64,000 bases of DNA from Tolypeutes matacus (taxonomy: Eukaryota; Chordata; Mammalia; Cingulata; Chlamyphoridae), in assembly GCA_026826555.1 (NCBI GenBank), contig JAKSZT010053928.1:39099342-39163341 (forward strand), given 5' to 3'. The notes beneath the pieces were generated by a model. It was given only the letters and a program-made list of their open reading frames with translations, was not told the DNA's origin and made no database searches. The position numbers were made by a program, and so were the translations under genes. The first letter of the stretch is position 1, and every line of letters begins with the position of its first letter. Shown in pieces: positions 23,127 through 34,999 of this stretch.

Positions 23127-23771
23127 AATTCATGAAACATATCCAAGTGTTGAAGTTTTATCACTGTAGCACTTGTTTCTTGGGCTGTACCATTACAAAG
23201 TGAGAAATTTTGTGAGCAGTTTCTTTTGGAACTAACAAACTTCATCAGGCAGAGTGCATTAAATATGCTAGGATGCTATCTTCTACTTTGCTGTTTGTAG
23301 TATGGCTACAGGAATTTTAAGAAATTCTCTTTTGTACAATAATCATAAAAACATATATATACTTGTGTGTACATATATAGGTGTGTGTCTCTCTTTCTTA
23401 TATATATATAATTGTGTACAATGCATTATCAAAGATATTCTTGGTGGGATGGCTCCCTTCTGTAAAACCTCAATGAATGCCAAAGTTTCCATTTAAAATA
23501 TTACTTATCTGGTCATTAAAAGGATATTTAAAAGTCTAGCTTCCATGTCTTTTTATTGCAAACCTCATTCTTTCCTTCACTATTCACATATTTTTGGTGC
23601 CAGAAATCTTTGGAAAAGTTCATATTGCTGTACAGCCTCTGGCCTTGCATCTCTGTGTCACTACTTTGGGTGAGTCAGCCCAGTGGGCAGGAAGAGTATT
23701 TCTGAAAGCCACTGCTATACAGGGAAGGCAGACTTTACCTTAACTATATAGAATATGTACTGTAAACCATA
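23127..23771. other. No gene; unique sequence
   Basis: Short TA/TG-rich microsatellite pieces lie at about 23350-23412. No other element was recognised. Confidence 0.4.
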
Positions 23772-23773
23772 TA

Positions 23774-24407
23774 CAGTCAATTCTTATTTGTGCTTGTTGT
23801 ATTCCATAAAAACTCTATGAACTGAATTAACAAATACTGAATCATTGCTTCTAAGGGAAATACAGGGTTATGTTCCTGAGAGCCTCCTGACACAACATTT
23901 TCATCAAAGGATCTTTATGTGTTCCTTTGTTTAAAGACACCTTATCTAATAGATGTTGTTGATATATTCATTAACATTGAACTCATGACCAACATCACTA
24001 TAACGCATGTCTGAATGATGCTAAGGTAGCACAGATATTTTCTCCTTAAGGCACATCACAGCTTCCTTGTACTTAGAAACACTAGACAGCATTTTAGCAC
24101 TATGCTTGAACATTTTAAATAGCAAAATCCACAAAAGCAACCATGAAAATGTGAAAAAACATGACACTAAACATACCATTGAAAGGACAATTGTTGAAAG
24201 TATGAGAGTAGAAACAAGAAGATAAGAGTACTGGCTTGATGAAGCTTAGCTGGGAATATGTTTGTCAGGCTACCCCAATTTTTGCCACTCCATGCATGTT
24301 TGCAAATGACTGTGAACATTTCATGAGTATTGGTTGTGTGGTTACAAAACATTTTAGCAAATAGGCAAATTCACGAATATAGGTCCACAAATAATGAGGA
24401 TCAGCAG
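23774..24407. mobile_element. DNA-transposon fossil with inverted ends and TA flanks
   Basis: The left end reads CAGTCAATTCTTATTTGTG and the right end, in reverse complement, reads CTGCTGATCCTCATTATTTG, giving an imperfect terminal inverted repeat. TA lies directly outside both ends (23772-23773 and 24408-24409), as for Tc1/mariner-superfamily (pogo/Tigger-like) transposons. On the right this is ambiguous because a TA microsatellite follows. Internal blocks such as 'aaagacaccttatctaat' and 'tctccttaaggcacatcaca' recall a widespread eutherian non-autonomous element. I cannot name the family with confidence, and no transposase remains. Confidence 0.65.
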
Positions 24408-24409
24408 TA

Positions 24410-24865
24410 TATATATATATCCAAACTAACCTTGCCGAACTCAACTTCCCTTAATAAGATCCCAGAATACCTCCAGCAGTCCAACTTTATCCAACACAAG
24501 GGCAAGTACGGGGGGGGGGGGGAGATGGAAGAGATAGAAACAATGGTTTTCACTAATTACAGTTAAAATACCTTACTTTGTAACTTTCACAAAAAATATA
24601 TGAATAAATGAATGTTTAGGAAAATTTCTTGCTGGTGAACTACCCTGAAACATAATCTCCATTTCTCCATGCCAAATTTGGTTTTGCTGTTATTCTTCCA
24701 CCTGAAAGTATCTTCTTTATTCTGTTATTTTCATAAAGTATTGGAGAAATACAAATATCATTAATTTCAACACACCACGAAATAGAATCTTTTTGATAAA
24801 AAATGATTTTTATCTTATGAGAGACTGAATATACAACTAAATGATGGCCAGACCACATATAAAAA
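24410..24865. other. No gene; 13-nt poly-G tract in unassigned sequence
   Basis: A G run lies at 24510-24522. No repeat family was recognised. Confidence 0.4.
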
Positions 24866-25282
24866 TGTAACTCCTACTCACACTTGCAGCAACCAGCCCA
24901 ACAAGTCAAATTACTATCTGTAACACTCAGTCCAGGAAGCCAAACAAACCCTGTAATAATCAGTCCCAAATGTCCAGAGTATAATTAATAACTGACAATT
25001 TCCCTAATTTTAACCCTGTTTTAAACTTAGGACCAAATGGAGAAAGCCAAACATGCTCCCATAACCAATCACATGGGATGTCTTGCGTCTAGTAAGCCCA
25101 CTTCCAGCTTCCCCTCAAATCAGGATATACCGATGGCATCTTTTTTCCACTCTAAAGATTTCCCACAATAAAGCTTTGCCTGCCTTTGAGTCTCTGCCAA
25201 ACACAAGTGATAGTGGCTGACTCCCCTGCTATATGAAACTGAATAAAAAGGTTTTTCTTGTTCTCATTTGGGTGGTTCTTCA
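24866..25282 (+). mobile_element. Probable ERV LTR, sense
   Basis: The segment begins TGTAACTCC and ends near GGTTCTTCA. It carries the typical LTR R/U5 layout: 'acaataaagctttgcctgcc', 'tttgagtctctgcc', a second AATAAA near 25242 and 'ttctcatttgggtgg'. The upstream part contains 'accaatcacatgggatg'-like CCAAT sequence. No flanking duplication or sister copy is present in this window, so the borders are tentative. Confidence 0.5.
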
Positions 25283-26889
25283 TTTATTTTCACACTTATC
25301 ACATGCTTTAAATATAAGTTATACCAAAACCTTAGAGATGACAGTTTAACTCATTCAGTTCATAAAATAAATCTATCATATCACTTAATGGGCATAACTA
25401 TTCCACAATGTCAAACAAATCAGACCAGTTGCAATTACTGCATGCCAGAAAGTGTCTGCATTAATTTTTTATTTCAAATACGTATGCCAACATATGTCAT
25501 CATGACATCTTTCTTACTTCTGAATCCTAATTCTAATGGGTAAAGATTTGAAGAAGGCCTGCGCCTGACCCTGAACTCTTGCCTGTATGAAAGAAAGAAT
25601 CTTCAATAATTCTTACAGGTCTCTCTTTGTTTCTCAGGATTCACCCTAAGGAGAGATGCATTATACAAAGACTTGTGGGAATGGAAGAGTTGAAGTTATT
25701 AAATAAAAATGCTTGTAACCCCCCTGATCCACTTTACATGTATTTGAATTCAAACATCTCAATATGAGCAAAAACGTTATTTATGTGCATAAGTGTGCAC
25801 AGACGTAGATGATAAAATACATAATCCTAAATCTTGAGCAAGTGTCTCAATTTTAAAACAAGTCTTCTCTGATGACAATATTTTAAATTTCCCTTCCTTT
25901 TCATGTTCAAGGAGTTTTTAACCTTGGAGACAATACACCATGATGCATGGGGGTTATGCTCTTTCTTTATAAAATGGAATAAAAAGTCCTATGATGATGG
26001 ATTGAAAAAGAGCTGGACAGTAGGCTACTCCAGCAAATACATTTTAGTGAAAAGGAGGTACAGATTTTGAGGATCAGAAAATGATTCCCTTAAAATTGTC
26101 TATATCCACATATTCCCAGGAAAGTCTTTGTGCTGCTCTTCCATGATGTATGATGTATATATACATCAATATATATATCAATGTATGATATGTATTTATG
26201 CACCTCCTTTACTTCCCTATTTGCAGACTCAATCTAATTTCCATATTTCAATATTGCAATCCTTATTTTAATTAACTTCTTCATAGCTGACTCTCTCTGC
26301 CATTATGGATATTTCTCCAATATAGGTTGCAGAAGAGGGACTGATAGTTTAATGAACATATGTATCTAAAAAATTTGTAAGGCTCCCAGATAGTCATCCA
26401 ACAAGACTTTCACAGACAGCTGAGAATAACCATTGCTTGAATATATTTTTATCAAGTAGCTTCTATATGTATATATATAGTGCTAGCATTCCTCTGTTTA
26501 ATAGTGAGGTTGAACATCTTTCTAGATGTTTATTGGTGGGTTCTGATCATTCTTTATAATGGAATTTCTGGGCATGATATTGCTATTATTTTTTTAGATG
26601 TTGGGATCTGTTGTCCTTCAGTACTTAGCTCAGGTTTCATTTTCTACATGGGGATTTTCATCATCTTTTCTTGGCAAATCAATTACTCCTGTTTCTGTGC
26701 CCCTCCATAACCAATGCACTTGTAATACTTTCTTGAACTTATGATTTATCACCTCTTTTGGGAGGTCATAATTTTTTTGAGTATATTAAAGTCAATACTA
26801 CATCACATATTTTGATTTTAAATAAAACATTCTAAAATCCTTCACTAGTTGATAGCTTCAAAGGCATTCAAAATTTTATAGATTTCTTG
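25283..26889. other. No gene; unassigned AT-rich sequence
   Basis: The stretch around 26490-26560 ('gaggttgaacatctttctag') weakly recalls antisense L1 ORF2 but is too short to call. TA-rich microsatellite-like sequence lies at about 26150-26190. Confidence 0.4.
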
Positions 26890-27030
26890 CTAACAGTCAA
26901 GAAAATAGCACTAATTAACATTTTTGAATGCTTAGTATGTGACAGGCACCCTTTGAAGCATTTATTCTCCTCATCTCTGATACACAAAACAAGAATCTTG
27001 GCCAGGATTATACCACTACCAAAGGGCTAT
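26890..27030 (-). repeat. MIR-like fragment, antisense
   Basis: The order 'tgaatgcttagtatgtgaca', 'ggcaccctttgaagcattta', 'ctcctcatctctgatac' matches the reverse complement of the 3' half of MIR, an ancient tRNA-derived SINE. Confidence 0.65.
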
Positions 27031-27144
27031 ACCTAAATTTTCATCCCAAGCAATCAGATTGAAGGTGACTTGGTCTACAGTGTAAGAAGACAATAAAAGC
27101 TTAACTCAAAGTTTTCAACTAAGAATGGGACACATGTCCTGTAG

Positions 27145-27390
27145 GAGTAGTATTATGGAGTGGTTTTGAGCACAGACAGTGGACTCTGACAGAACTGTAT
27201 TCACATACTACTTCTAATATTTATTACATATGAGACTTTTGGGAAATGTGCTAACCTCTCCAAGATTTGTTTTCCTTATTTGTTAAAATGGATAAGGAAA
27301 TAATTCATGGGTTTATTGTGAGTGCTAAGTTAAATAATGAATATGAAATCCTTAACTCAGTGTCTGACACATAGCAAATGCTCACGAGGA
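27145..27390 (+). repeat. MIR element, sense, nearly full length
   Basis: MIR blocks occur in order: 'ggagtggttttgagcacag', 'ggactctgacagaactg', 'gggaaatgtgctaacctct', 'ttgtttt...ttatttgttaaaatgg' and 'gtgtctgacacatagcaaat'. It covers most of the ~260-bp consensus. Confidence 0.85.
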
Positions 27391-27508
27391 GTAGCCACGT
27401 TACGGTGTCGCTTATTTTGGAGGTACAAAGGCAGCCACAACTGCATATACATCACCATGTACTACTGAGAATTGATTGGGAAGAATAGGAAATGACTGGA
27501 TCAATTTT

Positions 27509-27620
27509 TTTTTCTTTTCTTTTTTTTTTTTTTTTTTTTGAGGTACAAGGGCCAGGGATTGAACCCAGGACCTTGCATGTGAGAAGCCGGCACTCAACCA
27601 CTGAGCTCCAACGGCTTCCC
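27509..27620 (-). mobile_element. DAS-SINE, antisense, with 15-bp near-perfect target duplication
   Basis: A T-rich tail complement is followed by 'gggattgaacccaggacct' and 'ctcaaccactgagctcc'. The flanks GACTGGATCAATTTT (27494-27508) and GACTGGCTCAATTTT (27621-27635) differ by one base. The overlapping frames on both strands are SINE-derived. Confidence 0.93.
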
Positions 27621-27635
27621 GACTGGCTCAATTTT

Positions 27636-28075
27636 GCAGTATTCTTAGTTACAGCACAATGTGAGCCTTTGATTCTGTAAACTACAATCACTTCTATGGC
27701 AGGTATTTTATACTAATTTTATGTCCCTACCAAATCAAGCAGAATACTAGCCACAAACTAGATATCGATTAAATAATTGCTGAATTTAAATCTTACGATA
27801 GCCGATAGCCATGTCTTAAGGAGGATGTTAAGGGCTTATCACATCTGAAATGATATTAATTTGACTGGGAAAAAAACAAATTAAAGTGCTTATATTTCTC
27901 ATGGGTCCTTTTCTCTCATGCATCAATTTCTATCTTTGTTTATTTTTCAGTTTTTGTACATAGATATAAAGATTTTTATATAAGCTCTGTCACATGATAC
28001 ATAGAATTTCACAACAGAACAATTAAAAATGAGATAAATCTTTTAAATATGATGCTATGTTATATTATCTTATTA
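27636..28075. other. No gene; unique sequence
   Basis: No recognisable repeat or coding signal was found before the next solo LTR. Confidence 0.4.
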
Positions 28076-28079
28076 CTAA

Positions 28080-28667
28080 TGTTACTGGATTTTGTCTAAG
28101 TTCTTGACTATGCTGCAGAAATGAATTTCAAGAGCATGTTGGGTTAGTTAGGTCAGTAATTTATTAAGGTAGGGAGGGAAGAGAAACAGGAGAAAATAAC
28201 AGATCATGGGTCCCCAGCAAAGAGTAAGGGGCTGAAGAGTAATAAAGAGGGCTGATTTATAGACTACAATTCCCCATTATAGTTTATAAATGCTCAGGTT
28301 TTACTTGCGTGTTGATCCATGTGGGTGGGGCAAGGTGAGAGAAGGTCACATAAGAGAGAGCTATTCAGACTTTGCACCTGCTTTTTGAACCTTTCATTAT
28401 TCTGCCCCTTTGCTAATGGAATGGGAGGAGTCCCAGCTGTTTGCTGTTTTGGTTGATTACCCCACCCATCAATCCCCTGGGTGGGCTCAATGGCAGTGTC
28501 TCTGGAGAATATCCAGGGTTTCTCCTGGCTTCTGGAGGAAACTTCATTCTGGATGGCAGAAATTTCACGAGGGTTTTCCAGCCGCCATCTTGGTATCAAT
28601 ATCGACATGAACTTCTTGCCAGGTTCGAGATCCATCTATTGATTCCCTATCTTACTAGCCTGCTTCA
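28080..28667 (-). mobile_element. Solo LTR, unnamed family, copy C (antisense)
   Basis: This is a 588-bp element beginning TGTTACTGG and ending CCTGCTTCA on the plus strand, clearly the same family as 10420-11004. Flanks are CTAA (28076-28079) and TTAA (28668-28671), one mismatch in four. Frames on both strands within it (up to 113 residues) have no family resemblance and are not shared as intact frames by copies A and B, so they are chance ORFs. Confidence 0.82.
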
Positions 28668-28671
28668 TTAA

Positions 28672-30500
28672 TTAATGTTATATTACTTTATATTTGCTCT
28701 TTGTTTTGTTTTGTTTCGTTTTTCATTACTCTTGTTCCTTACCCAAGTGCCTAAGAGTTAGGGGGCTAGGGTAAGAATATATCATATATGTGTATCCTCT
28801 GCATGATTCCACTATTCCATTTTGGTCCTGTCTAATTATTCCCCCAACTCTGAAGAGAAAAACATGGAGTAGTTCTGGTAAAGTGAATGTGCTTAATTTT
28901 CTTTTCAACAAAAATTTCTATAATGTTTATAATTTCTGAAATTTGTTATAACTTCTAAAAAGAGGCAATCAACTCTGAATCTACTAGAAAACTTCCTATA
29001 TAGATGAATTAATAGTATTCAGGGGTCTATGGCATAGTGTGTATGGAATTCAATTCTCAAATTCCTCTATTTAAAAACTTAACTAATCAATTCTTAAATT
29101 ATTTAAATATCCTGGAAGAATAGGAGAGACATTTGGGAAATACAAGAGGCATATAATATGTAATTTTCATGCTCAAACACCTCCTTGCTCAGAATTGTGT
29201 AGCACTGGAAATATATACGTGGTTAAATCCTGCTGCTTTTGAAATTAACCACATTAAGGAGGCATTGGTGTGATTAGTGCAACTCATCAGACTCTGGATT
29301 GTTGAATTAATGTATTCATTTGTATGTATACTCTCATGAGGCAATAATTTGAAGGACTGTATTATTTAAGAATTTTTAAAAAGTTTATCAAAATTGAACT
29401 GTCAAAGGGCGGGGGAGAAAAATAATATGCATGAGCACATAATATGCGGAAATACTGCCAATATCTCACTCTCAGTTGGAGACTTTGACTGATATTTCCA
29501 CTGCACTGAATAGAAAAGCTGCAATCACAGTTGTATTCTGCCAAGAGCAATGGAACTGTTAGTTCTTTTAAATGAGTGAACCCAAAAACAAATTAAGTAA
29601 AATGATTACCTTCTTCCCCAGCTTGTCAAGAGTTCCAAAGGGTTCATTTCCAATGACACTTGGTGGAATCTCTCCCCACTGTCTCAGAAGGCTCAAATTC
29701 TATTGAAATGCTAATGAAATTAATCAGGGTGTTTCTTTCTTGAACTTCTTTTTGTCTTTGAACTTCAACTTTTGCTTTCTGACTTGCTGATTTCACTTAT
29801 TTATTGTTTGTCAAGATGACGATGTATTCCTTTGTCCATAGGGGTAGAAATTAGGAATAGAAGAGAAAAAACAAGAAAGGACTATGAAAGAAAGTGCCTA
29901 TATTCTTTAAAGTGATTCATCTCTTCCAGATTTTGATTCCACCTGGTTGACTGTGAATTTGGGAGCATCAGAATGTAAAGACTAAACAACTAACAGAAGG
30001 GCTGTCAAAGGATTATCATTTCAAAGTTACACGTGGCAGACGGCAACTCCTGCAGATTCTGGGAAAATGGCTTAGCTTAGGCTATATTTAGACAGCAGAA
30101 CTAAAAAGTAAGCAGAAAGAAGTTTTGGATGAAGGTCAATTTTCCTATTTGGGAGGAGAAAATGTCATTTGAATCAGGTAAGGTATTTTTGATGTGGTCA
30201 TATTAATTTCATATCCTAATTTAAAAATTAATACATTTTACTTTTTTTCAGGCATAGAACCTACAAGAACAGAGAGGAGATCTAATTTTCAGATTGTGAT
30301 CCTGAGCAAAAGGAGGTTCTTCTTTCCTGATGCCTCTTTAAAGCCAATTCCTGACACTGGGGTTTCAAAGAGAGAAAGAGTTTCATTGGTTGTGCAAGCA
30401 ATAGAGCGCAGTGGCCTTCTGGCCCAAAACTCCCTCCCCTCTTTGCGGAATTTCTAATATTTTAGAATATCAGGATGCTAATGAGCTATTGTGGTGAGTT
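28672..30500. other. Repeat-poor sequence, no gene
   Basis: No mobile element was recognised. The frame at 30194-30457 begins near an AG-ended pyrimidine tract ('ttttttcag' at about 30243-30251), which could pass for a 3' splice site, but I see no protein-family resemblance or consistent exon structure. Confidence 0.45.
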
Positions 30501-30960
30501 TGCACAGGTTCTTTCATTAATAAACATTAAGGGGCTGAAACAGGTTGGCAGTGGGTACCGACCAAGGGTGGATTACAAACTTACAACCATTAGCAGAGAT
30601 TAAGACATCCATGAAGAAAGCAAAGGTCAGCTACAAGGTTTTTCATAAGGAGAGCAAACAGAGGAAGGTGGAGTGGTCCCCCTTTCAATAGAAAAGTTCA
30701 TATACAAGAGTAAGATCCACCTGGAGTAATCATTATAATAGCAGGTAATATACATATACAAGGGTAAGATCCATCTGCCTGGAAAACTCATTACAATGGC
30801 AGTCTTTTCAGTTGGAAATGGCCACATACAAAGATGAAGTCAGTCTAGCCAGTTTCAGTAATTTCAGATATTAATGCTTTTGTCTAATTTAAAAAGCATC
30901 TGTATACTGTTTCAGTAATCATAATTATTTGTTAATTCTTAACCTTCGGTTACAATTTGG
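30501..30960. repeat. Unassigned segment with an imperfect tandem duplication
   Basis: The block 'catatacaagagtaagatcc' at about 30699 recurs as 'catatacaagggtaagatcc' at about 30753, each followed by '...cattataatagcag' or '...cattacaatggcag'. The period is about 53 bases, and a weaker third relative lies near 30822. It may be part of an LTR that I do not recognise. Confidence 0.5.
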
Positions 30961-31414
30961 ATTTGGCAATCACCAATATAGAAAATGTCTGTTTTCACAG
31001 AGCTGTGCCTTAGTTCCACAGCAGTCCTGAGTTTAGATTATTCAGCAGTAGAAGGAAGTGGTGCTGTTTTTTGGGAAGATGACTCCTAGATCCAGGACCT
31101 TAGAATCGCAGTCTTTATGTGGCAAGTATTTGAGCATCAGCTTACTGTGTCAAATTCCAGGACATATTCATAATACCTTTAAATGCCATCCAAAAGAGAG
31201 TCAAAGAAAGAACTATAAAAGATTATTAAAAGTGAGATAATTTATTAAAACTATTAAAAGTGAGAAAAGGGGGGTGGGTATGAGATAATTATTTAAAAAA
31301 CAAGTTATTTTCTGTGCACTCTGCACTGGAATAAGTGTATATATGCTTACACACATACATATATAAACACATTTAACACACATATATACAAACACACACA
31401 AAATACACATAGCG
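30961..31414. other. No gene; TA/CA-rich microsatellite-like stretch at the right
   Basis: The segment 31335-31410 is rich in 'acacatacatatata' dinucleotide repeats. The minus-strand cysteine/valine-rich frame over it is an artefact of that repeat. Confidence 0.5.
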
Positions 31415-32430
31415 GCTGCACCATTTTACATTACCACTAATAACATACAAGGTTCCTATTTCTTCTTCACATCCTCATCAATACTTACTTTGCCTTTTTT
31501 TTTTATTTAACTATAGCAATCTTAATGGGTATGAAGTGGTATCTCACTGTGGTTTTGAATTTCATTTTCCTAATGGCTGATGATGTTGAACATCTCTTCA
31601 TGTGCATATTGGTCATTTGTGTATGTTCTTTGGAGAAGTGTCTATTCAAATCTTCTGCTAATTTTGAAATTGGGTTGTTTGGTTTTTTATTTTTACTGCT
31701 GAGTTGTAGCAGTTCTTTATATATTCTGGATATTAAAACCTTGTTATATATATGGTTTCCAAATCTTTTGTTCCAATTCTGTAGATTGCTTTTACACACT
31801 CTTGATAATGTCCTTTGATAAACAAAAGTTTTTCATTTTGATACAGTCCAAATTTTTTAAAACTTTATTTTCTAGCTTGTGCTTTTGGTGTAAAATTTAA
31901 GAATCTATTGCCTAATACAGGGTATTCCCCTAAATTTTCTTCTAAGAGTTTTATAGTCCTGGTTCTTATATTTAGGACTTTGATCCATTTTTGAGTTAAT
32001 TTTTGTATATGGTGTGAGGTAAGATTCTATTTTCTTTTTTTTCTTGCATATGGATATCTAGTTTTCCCAGCATCATTTATTGAAGAGCTTATTTTTGAAC
32101 TAAGCACCTTTGTCAAAAATAAATGGTCCATAGATCATTTATTCCTGAACTTTCATTTCTTGTCCATTGGTCTCTATGACTTTCCTTATTTTAGTAGCAT
32201 ACTACTTTGATTTCTGTAGCTTTCCAATATGTTTTGAAATCAGGAAGGTTGAATTCTCCAACTTTTTTCTTCTTTTCAAGATGGATTAGGTTATTTGGAG
32301 CCCCTTCTGATTGCATATGAATTTGGTGATTGCCTTTTCCATATCTACAAAAAAGGCTGCTGGAATATTAATTAGGGCTATGTTGAATCTGTAAATTGCT
32401 TTGGGTAGTATTGGCATCTTAACAAAGGGA
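31415..32430 (-). mobile_element. Antisense L1 ORF2 C-terminal fragment
   Basis: Reverse-strand blocks match the C-terminal third of L1 ORF2: the plus strand shows 'gaagtggtatctcactgtgg', 'catctcttcatgtgcatatt', 'tttgagttaatttttgtata', 'ttttcccagcatcatttatt' and 'ctttgggtagtattggcatc'. The minus frame at 31503-31799 includes '[16 protein letters not shown]' and '[16 protein letters not shown]', both typical ORF2 segments, but it is broken by stops and shifts. Both L1 ends are missing. Confidence 0.9.
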
Positions 32431-32760
32431 TTTTAAAGGAAAGGGAAGGCTGGTCTCACTACTGTGCAATCTAAAGCACTCAAAGGAAAAACGTGACTGT
32501 CAATATTTTCTAAGTATCTTTACTTCTGCAATATTCTTGTGGTTCACAGAGACTCTATACTGTTCAAAAATGAAGTCATGGTAATTTATTATTTCTGATA
32601 TAGCAGTTTCAATTATAATAGCAAGTTGTCCTCTGCTTGATACTGAATGAGTAATTTGAAAATAAAGGTTGAAAATTTATTCTGTCATTTGTGGTTTATA
32701 GTAAAAGGCATAAAAAACAGTGGTGTCTCAATGTACATGAGGTATGTCACCACCTAGGGC
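32431..32760. other. No gene; unique sequence
   Basis: Nothing recognisable lies between the L1 and L2 fragments. Confidence 0.4.
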
Positions 32761-32784
32761 AATTCATACCCATATTTTCCCCCA

Positions 32785-32890
32785 GTTACTTGCTCATTCA
32801 CCCATTTAATCATTCATGTATTCATTTCTTAAACAAATCCTTATAAGCATCTCCTATGTACCACACACTTCTCTAGTCATTGGGATTTGA
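32785..32890 (-). repeat. L2 3'-end-like fragment, antisense
   Basis: The blocks 'attcatgtattcatttctta', 'agcatctcctatgtaccaca' and 'cacttctctagtcattggg' match the antisense order of an L2/MIR3 3' end. Confidence 0.65.
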
Positions 32891-32894
32891 AGGT

Positions 32895-33345
32895 TGTTTT
32901 AGTTTCCTAGGCTGCTGAAAGCAAATGCCATGAAATGAGTCAGGCTAAGCAATGGGAATTTATTTGCTCGTGGTTTTGAGGCTGGAAAAGTGTCCAAATC
33001 AAGGCATCATCAAGGTGATGCTTTCTTCCCAAAGACCAGCTACAAGCAACCCTTGGTTCTTATGTCACATGCAAAGGCACATGGCAATATCTTCTACTCT
33101 CTCCCTTCTCTCCCAGGTTTTGTTGATTTCAGTTTTTTGCTTCTGTGGCTTTCTCTTTGTCTGGATTTCATTCTCTTATAAAGGACTCCGGCAATAGGAT
33201 TAAACCCCATCCTGATTGATATTGGTCACACCTAAACTGAATTAACCTCATCAAAAAGTCCTACTTACCTTGCGGTTCACACCCACTGGAATGGATTAAT
33301 TTTAGGAACATGTTTTTCTGAGGTACATACAGCTTCAAACCACCA
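32895..33345 (-). mobile_element. MaLR-type solo LTR, antisense
   Basis: The plus strand starts TGTTTTAGTTTCCTAGGCTG and ends CAAACCACCA, the reverse complement of a MaLR LTR. The 5-bp flanks AAGGT (32890-32894) and AAGTT (33346-33350) match at four of five positions. 'cttataaaggactcc' corresponds to the antisense TATA region. Confidence 0.8.
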
Positions 33346-33389
33346 AAGTTGCACTTTGTTTCTTATGTGTGTTTTCCAGCCCTTTATAA

Positions 33390-33790
33390 TTGATGATGTA
33401 AGGCAAAATACATTTTTTAAACTTCTCATTAACATATATAAAACTCAAATTTTTCCTTTTTAACCACTGTTAAATGGATTATTTAGTGGTATTAATTACA
33501 TCCACAATGATGTGCTACCATTCCCACCATTCATTACTGAAAATTTTCCATCATCCCAAACAGAAACTCTGTAATCATTAAGTATTAACTCACCAGCCTC
33601 ACTCCCCACACCAGCTCTGATAACGTGCAATCCACTTTCTGTCTCTATGAATTTGCATAGCCTAGGGTATTTCATATAGGAGGAATCACACAATATTTGT
33701 CTTTTTCTGTCTGACTTATTTCATGCTCCTTTGACTTTGTTTCTTCATCACAGTCCCTTCAGCATATATTAACCTATTCATTTCTACAAG
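33390..33790 (-). mobile_element. Antisense old L1 (L1M-type) 3' UTR and ORF2 end
   Basis: Successive plus-strand blocks 'ttagtggtattaattacatc', 'cacaatgatgtgctacc', 'tcatcccaaacagaaactct', 'ctttctgtctctatgaattt' and 'ggaatcacacaatatttgtc' are the classic antisense L1M 3' region, ending in ORF2 C-terminal sequence. Confidence 0.85.
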
Positions 33791-34339
33791 TCAGCAGTTT
33801 CTACAGAAATCAAGAAAACAGTTCTGAGAACTCAAAAGACTTGGAGATTGTCTCATTAGAACACTCTATGGAGGATTTTGATAGAAGCAGAGTGATTTTT
33901 CTGTCTCTTGAGTTTTGTTCAGGTAAGCTATGTGGTTATTCTTACGAAGACTTTGAAGTCATTGTGTCAAAGACAAAAAATAATCCTAGATACTTGACAC
34001 TTCCATGTTTGACTGATTTTGTATATTTGTATTGCTTTATATTTTAAATGGCTTAGTGCCTAGTTGAAAATGGTTTTATTAAAATGAGCATTTGAACATT
34101 TTTCCAGGGCACAAGCTACAAATTTATAATAAAAAGCAAAGAGAAGTGATTCTAATTTAAGAACCAGCAGTGTATTCATACTGACCTTGATGTGAGTGGC
34201 ATCCACCTTAGCTGGGCTGGGTACCCCCTGCACAGCCAGAGGTCACAGCCTTGGGTGGAGGTGCAGAAGCAAAGAGTTGGCAGAGGACAGTAGGCATACT
34301 GTGTGCTCTGAAGAAAGAAAATAAATCAAAATGAACTAG
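33791..34339. other. No gene; unassigned sequence
   Basis: No recognised repeat or coding signal was found upstream of the long L1. Confidence 0.4.
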
Positions 34340-34999
34340 AGAGGAGTTTGGGGAAAATGGCATCAGAATAGGCAAGAAGGTCTCGATTCTCATAAAAACA
34401 ACAGAGAAAGGGCCAAAAGCTGTCTGAGGGCCCTGCTTTGGGATCAGCAGACCAGGGCAGTGCTACACAACTCCCAGGAGGGTGAAGAACAGAGAGACGA
34501 AGAAACCATAACAAACATGAGTTACCAAACCCCCGCAGCTCTCGGGAAGGGCTCTCTTCCCCCACCCCCAAGATATTAAGTTGGGATAAAACCTCTGGCT
34601 CACTACAGCTGTTTGAGAGGGGAACAGACATCTTTCTCCCTGTCAGCTGTTACAAAGAAAAAGGGAAGGGGAGTCGGGGGACTTCTTTTTAGTGAATTTG
34701 GCCAGCAGAACCCACTTTGAATCTTGGCTCTGGCCAGACCAAAACAGGAAAGTAGAGATTGAAAGAAACACCTGCATGGAAAGGTGGGCTTATGTGCACC
34801 ATCTGCTGGATGGTCTGGAAATTGCATGGAGAAAATTTGCTTTTAACTTACTTAACCTGAACTCCTGGGAGAAAATCTGTGCCACATTAGTGAGTCCCTG
34901 GCCCGATTTTGATAACTTAAGCTGGGCAACTTTAAAGACATAGAGTAAGTTGAAAAGAACATCAAAGAAGAGCTGTGAAAAAAGAACAATATGCAAGAG

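Noticed and set aside
28294..28635. 113-residue minus-strand frame
   Set aside because: It is inside solo LTR copy C and is not preserved in the sister copies A and B.
30194..30457. Possible exon with a preceding polypyrimidine-AG
   Set aside because: No protein-family resemblance, no matching splice donor and no neighbouring exons were found; splice-like motifs of this kind are frequent by chance.
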